From an uncultured Eubacteriales bacterium (GTDB lineage: Bacteria > Bacillota > Clostridia > Oscillospirales > QAMX01), in assembly GCA_900551265.1 (NCBI GenBank), contig URVL01000081.1, positions 1 to 9,244 on the forward strand: a DNA stretch of 9,244 nucleotides, in the 5' to 3' direction. The notes under the pieces are model-generated. The model searched no databases. It was given only the letters and a program-made list of their open reading frames with translations, and was not told the origin of the DNA. Positions 6,442-9,244 of the stretch are shown here, piece after piece (the first letter of the stretch is position 1; each line of letters opens with the position of its first letter). Position numbers and translations under genes: made by a program.

Positions 6442-7110
6442 CTATTTTTCTGAATAGGGTGCCCGCCGTCCGGGACAATTTGGCATGGGGCAGAGACGGC
6501 AATTTTCATAGTGCGTATTGCTGCTGAATAAGATGCCGGACGTGGATTTGGTGGGAGTCATCAGACAACTGTCCGTTAATTCAACGCCAATAGCATCTGC
6601 AGCGTCGCCGAGGATTGAAAAAAGAATTTTCTGCTGAGAAAGCGGCCACTCCGGCAGTGAGCCGGGATTCATATGCGAGAGATAACCGGAAGGCAAATAG
6701 TGTTCTCGGATATACCGAAAAAGATAGCGCTGCGCAGCGCCGACATAAAAAAGCTTAATGGCATCCGCCCAATACTGTAAAAGCGGATCGTGCAAAGCGC
6801 GCGACCATTCTTCCAATTCACGGCCGCAGGTACACACATACGGAAAAACGCGGAACACGCCGCGCAGATTTTCTGCCATGAGCGCGCAGTCGATCCGTAC
6901 GCCGTCGATTAAAACAAAGTCATCCCCGTGATCCTGTATCTGCGACAGGCATGTTGCGGCCTTTGGGACAGCCAGGTTCACCGCCTCGTGAACCAGTTGC
7001 CGAACATCGGCAAGCTCATCCGGTTCAAGCGCGTCGGGCAGACGCAGGCTGGAGAAGACGAGGTCTTCTGCGTAAGTTTCCGGCAGGGTACGAAAAATGA
7101 GTCGTTCCAT
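6442..7110 (-). CDS. Cobalamin-dependent methionine synthase activation-domain protein
   Basis: A 222-residue protein resembling the reactivation domain of MetH, which in MetH binds S-adenosylmethionine and helps remethylate oxidised cobalamin. The diagnostic part is C-terminal: MNPGSLPEWPLSQQKILFSI (147-166), IGVELTDSCLMTPTKSTSG (174-192), matching the family's Gln-helix, IGV.LT.S and P.KS.SG motifs. Near the end is a Cys cluster CRLCPMPNC (Cys204, 207, 212), plus CTC at 93-95, which could bind a metal or Fe-S cluster. No MetH gene is in view. An in-frame GTG at 7119 would leave only one base after GGAG, whereas the ATG at 7110 has GGAG about ten bases upstream, so I start there. It follows ksgA by 16 bases and is the last gene of that operon. 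The family call is from motifs; the partner corrinoid protein is unknown. Confidence 0.7.
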   Translation of the reverse strand: MERLIFRTLPETYAEDLVFSSLRLPDALEPDELADVRQLVHEAVNLAVPKAATCLSQIQDHGDDFVLIDGVRIDCALMAENLRGVFRVFPYVCTCGRELEEWSRALHDPLLQYWADAIKLFYVGAAQRYLFRYIREHYLPSGYLSHMNPGSLPEWPLSQQKILFSILGDAADAIGVELTDSCLMTPTKSTSGILFSSNTHYENCRLCPMPNCPGRRAPYSEK

Positions 7111-7126
7111 AACGGGCACACTCCAT

Positions 7127-7975
7127 TCAATTCAGAAGTTCTTTAGAAAGACGAATAAAATCTTCCGTGCCGAGCATTTCCCCGCGAACGTCTTCGCGGA
7201 AGCCGCAGGAACTGATGCATGCCAGCGCGCGGTCACGGTCACAGAGCGCAGCAGACGTCAATGCATTTTGCAGCGTTTTACGCCGCTGCGCAAACGCCGC
7301 CCGCACGACATCGAAAAACATCTGCTCAGCTTCCCGGGAAAGTCCACGATTGACCGGCGCAAGCGACAAGACTGCCGAGGCAACTTTGGGACGCGGAAAA
7401 AAACAATCTGCGGAAACGCGGAATAAAACCTTTGGCTCTGCATAATAACGTACGATTGCCGACGCAGCACAATAATCGTTTTCTCCGGGAAGCGCACAGA
7501 GCCGTTGTGCAGCCTCACGCTGTAAGAGTAATGTGATATGAGAAAAGAGCTTTGACTCCAGCAGCATGGTAACAGTCGGCGTTGTGATATAATAGGGAAG
7601 ATTTGCACAGGCTGCGAGACGTTGACACGGCAATGCATCCCGACAGAAGGTGGGAAGATCCAGCTTCAATGCGTCTTCACAGTATACCTGGACATTTTCA
7701 CAATCTGCGAGTGTTTCCGACAGAACCGGCAGAAGCGCGCGATCGATTTCCACCGCCGCAACACGCGCGGCGCGCGCGGAGAGGTCGCGCGTCAACGTAC
7801 AAATCCCGGGACCGATCTCCAAAACGCCGGTGTCCTGGCTGATACCGGCGTTGTCAAGCATTCGATCCAGGGCTTTGCGGGAAACAATAAAATTCTGGCC
7901 AAGCGACTTGGTAAACGAAAAACCGTATCGCCGGATCAGGTCCCGCACCACGGCGGGCGACGTTAAATCCATCAT
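7127..7975 (-). CDS. ksgA: 16S rRNA (adenine1518-N6/adenine1519-N6)-dimethyltransferase
   Basis: A 282-residue enzyme that dimethylates two adjacent adenines in the 3' hairpin of 16S rRNA using S-adenosylmethionine, late in 30S assembly. Motifs in order: LGQNF (25-29), SAM motif I EIGPGICTLT (53-62, with Cys where Gly is usual), the ribose-binding acid in VEID (75-78), DAL (101-103), catalytic NLPYY (125-129), FFPRPKV (192-198) and AAFAQRRKTLQNAL (226-239). Length is normal. The frame is open for 16 more codons upstream, but those lie inside the preceding gene and lack homology. The ATG at 7975 overlaps the previous stop as ATGA, and a second ATG follows directly at 7972. No separate ribosome binding site is near, which suggests translational coupling. 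Confidence 0.96.
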   Translation of the reverse strand: MMDLTSPAVVRDLIRRYGFSFTKSLGQNFIVSRKALDRMLDNAGISQDTGVLEIGPGICTLTRDLSARAARVAAVEIDRALLPVLSETLADCENVQVYCEDALKLDLPTFCRDALPCQRLAACANLPYYITTPTVTMLLESKLFSHITLLLQREAAQRLCALPGENDYCAASAIVRYYAEPKVLFRVSADCFFPRPKVASAVLSLAPVNRGLSREAEQMFFDVVRAAFAQRRKTLQNALTSAALCDRDRALACISSCGFREDVRGEMLGTEDFIRLSKELLN

Positions 7976-8976
7976 GAAGCTAAAATATAGACGCGGGCCT
8001 TTTGCCGCCCAAATGTGATGCACTCTGCAGTTGTATCATAGAACAGATCGATGCGGTATCCCTTGATAAACCCGCCGGTATCGCCTGCTACGGCATAACC
8101 GTATACCCAAGTACCGTCTGCCGCGACGACATACATCTTGGTGCCAAGTGGGATGACCTTGGGATCCACTGCAATAATACCGTATTGTGCAACGGCTCCG
8201 GACTTTGTGATGTTGAAATCCGCACCTTCCGTGGTATAGGCGGTTGCAACGACATCGATGTAACTCTCATAGGGAATTTGCGTACCATCTTCCAACGTCA
8301 AAAGCTGGCTTGTTGTTGATACGGTGAACGATGACGAGGGAGGAATGGAAGTAGACGTCCCATAGGCAACAATTTCATTTACCGGCTTCTCATACACAGA
8401 CGTTGCCGCCAGCACACGATTTGTCTTTACGCCGTTTTTATAAATAATATCATAGGTATACCGCCTGACGCCGTTTACCCCTTTTTGGATGACCACTTCA
8501 CTGCCGTCAATCAAAGAGGAACTTGCCTGCATTACGGTTTCATAAGGGATAGATTCATACTCATATTCTTCCTCAACGGTGACGCGCGTGATGTAAATAT
8601 TCATTCCGGAGCTGATCTGTGCATTGTGATCGACGCTGAGTTCGTCGAACTCGCCAAGCTCAATTCCAACTGTTTCCAACGCATCTGCAACGGTACCTGA
8701 AGATACATAAATTGTATATTCCTGCCCGTTATCATGAACGGTAAGTTCTGTCGCAGAAACGTCAAGATCCATAACTGCGAAGGAATCTTCGCGCGCGTCG
8801 CCGCCCAGGAGCTGCTGAATGGAAGTGATTTTCAGCGCGGTGTCCTCTGGAATCGGGTGACTATAAACCAGCGCGGCGGCAAGGCACGCTAAAGATGCTG
8901 TCATAAGCCCAATGACCTGCGTCATCCGTTTGGTGTCAAAGGAAAGAGTGTGGGCCTGTAACCTGCTGTGTTCCAT
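7972..8976 (-). CDS. YabE-like cell-wall protein with G5 and 3D domains
   Basis: A 334-residue exported protein. A short basic N-terminus (DTKR) precedes one hydrophobic segment (about 19-38) serving as signal or membrane anchor; no lipobox is seen. Then come one DUF348-type repeat (about 68-112), a G5 domain (about 131-208, with EEEYEYESIPYET at the start and a TYDIIYKNG strand), a Ser/Thr-rich linker (206-224), and a C-terminal 3D domain (about 239-332). The 3D domain keeps its three acids, Asp271 in AVDPKVIPLGT, Asp299 in AGDTGG and Asp310 in YRIDLFY, which form the active site of related lytic transglycosylases (MltA-like fold). It probably cleaves peptidoglycan outside the membrane, like B. 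subtilis YabE. The start at 8976 has GGAG five bases upstream. An ATG at 8994 lacks a binding site and sits within a few bases of the transcription start. First gene of a three-gene operon. Confidence 0.88.
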   Translation of the reverse strand: MEHSRLQAHTLSFDTKRMTQVIGLMTASLACLAAALVYSHPIPEDTALKITSIQQLLGGDAREDSFAVMDLDVSATELTVHDNGQEYTIYVSSGTVADALETVGIELGEFDELSVDHNAQISSGMNIYITRVTVEEEYEYESIPYETVMQASSSLIDGSEVVIQKGVNGVRRYTYDIIYKNGVKTNRVLAATSVYEKPVNEIVAYGTSTSIPPSSSFTVSTTSQLLTLEDGTQIPYESYIDVVATAYTTEGADFNITKSGAVAQYGIIAVDPKVIPLGTKMYVVAADGTWVYGYAVAGDTGGFIKGYRIDLFYDTTAECITFGRQKARVYILAS

Positions 8977-9007
8977 AGAATCTCCAACTACCATATAAAT
9001 TCACAAT

Positions 9008-9036
9008 ATTATACCATAGCACGAGTAATTTCGCAA
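9008..9036 (-). promoter_or_regulatory. Promoter of the G5/3D-ksgA operon
   Basis: On the - strand: TTGCGA (9036-9031), 17-bp spacer, TATAAT (9013-9008). Predicted transcription start near 9001, giving a leader of about 25 bases to the ATG at 8976. Confidence 0.78.
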
Positions 9037-9108
9037 GTCTGTTCAAAATTGCGCCCGGTGTAAGGAAAATATTGAGATATAAAGCCCCGGCAAATTCATG
9101 AAATTGCC

Positions 9109-9137
9109 TTGAGGAGAATCCATAGATATGATATGAT
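9109..9137 (+). promoter_or_regulatory. Divergent promoter toward the right edge
   Basis: TTGAGG (9109-9114), 17-bp spacer, TATGAT (9132-9137) on the + strand, about 75 bases from the divergent promoter of the G5/3D gene. The -10 box overlaps the palindrome ATGATCAT (9133-9140). It would serve the possible gene at 9234. Confidence 0.5.
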
Positions 9138-9185
9138 CATTGTAAAATATGAAGTCATGAAAGTTACCATTTAAGATGATCTGAT

Positions 9186-9208
9186 GGGAAGAGCACCAGG
9201 CTTTTTCC
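9186..9208 (+). other. Small hairpin in the leader of the right-edge gene
   Basis: GGGAAGAGC (9186-9194) can pair with GCTTTTTCC (9200-9208) around an ACCAG loop, two of nine pairs being G-T. There is no T-tract after it, so it is not a standard terminator; it could be a leader structure or chance. Confidence 0.3.
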
Positions 9209-9233
9209 TATTTTACAGAATACGGGGGAAATG

Positions 9234-9244
9234 ATGAGAACCGT
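9234..9244 (+). CDS. Possible start of a gene running off the right edge
   Basis: ATG at 9231 and ATG at 9234 follow GGGGGA (9224-9229). The second has the better spacing, about five bases. Only M-R-T and part of a codon are visible, so nothing can be said about the product. A promoter candidate at 9109-9137 supports a gene here. Confidence 0.35.

Noticed and set aside
6242..6502. An 86-codon - strand open frame over the infC leader
   Set aside because: It overlaps the end of the activation-domain gene, the infC promoter and leader in another frame, and would run through the attenuator; no homology or binding site.
7976..8023. Sixteen extra N-terminal codons for ksgA
   Set aside because: They lie fully inside the G5/3D coding region and precede the known KsgA N-terminus; the ATGA overlap start is more plausible.

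Overview
The window looks like a chromosomal segment of a mid-GC Firmicute, most likely a Clostridia-type bacterium. The evidence is the infC-rpmI-rplT operon with a Firmicutes-style leader, a YabE-like G5/3D cell-wall protein next to ksgA, a stand-alone E2-like acyltransferase of a kind I recall from clostridia, GGAGG-type ribosome binding sites, and promoters of the TTGnnn-17-TATAAT class. I see no CRISPR array, tRNA, rRNA or insertion sequence.

Left end (1-1440, + strand): a 3' fragment of ribosomal protein L9 (rplI). It is much richer in A+T than everything after it and loses L9 similarity near base 125. A strong terminator follows, then a short-chain dehydrogenase-like gene (292-1308) behind a short promoter region that carries an 8-bp inverted repeat.

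Middle (1440-5010, - strand): a monocistronic E2/CAT-fold protein whose catalytic His position holds Glu, and a two-gene operon with clear promoter and terminator. That operon encodes an (alpha/alpha)6-barrel glycoside hydrolase and an alpha/beta-hydrolase esterase, both without signal peptides. It probably processes an acylated oligosaccharide inside the cell, but the substrate cannot be read from the sequence.

Translation block (5061-6441, - strand): promoter, about 150 nt of leader ending in an attenuator-like hairpin, infC (with an AUC start codon), rpmI, rplT and a strong terminator. This is the classical IF3-L35-L20 operon, usually autoregulated by L20 in Firmicutes.

Right part (6442-9244): a second - strand operon of a G5/3D cell-wall protein, ksgA and an orphan cobalamin-dependent methionine synthase activation-domain protein. 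The first two overlap by ATGA. The infC promoter starts three bases after the stop of the last gene. A divergent + strand promoter and possible start codon lie at the right edge.

Most of the window is ordinary housekeeping sequence. I do not see a clearly new system. The items most worth checking are the glycosidase-esterase operon (with Gln where clan GH-G enzymes usually have the base Glu), the L9 junction, and the orphan activation-domain protein with a C-terminal Cys cluster.
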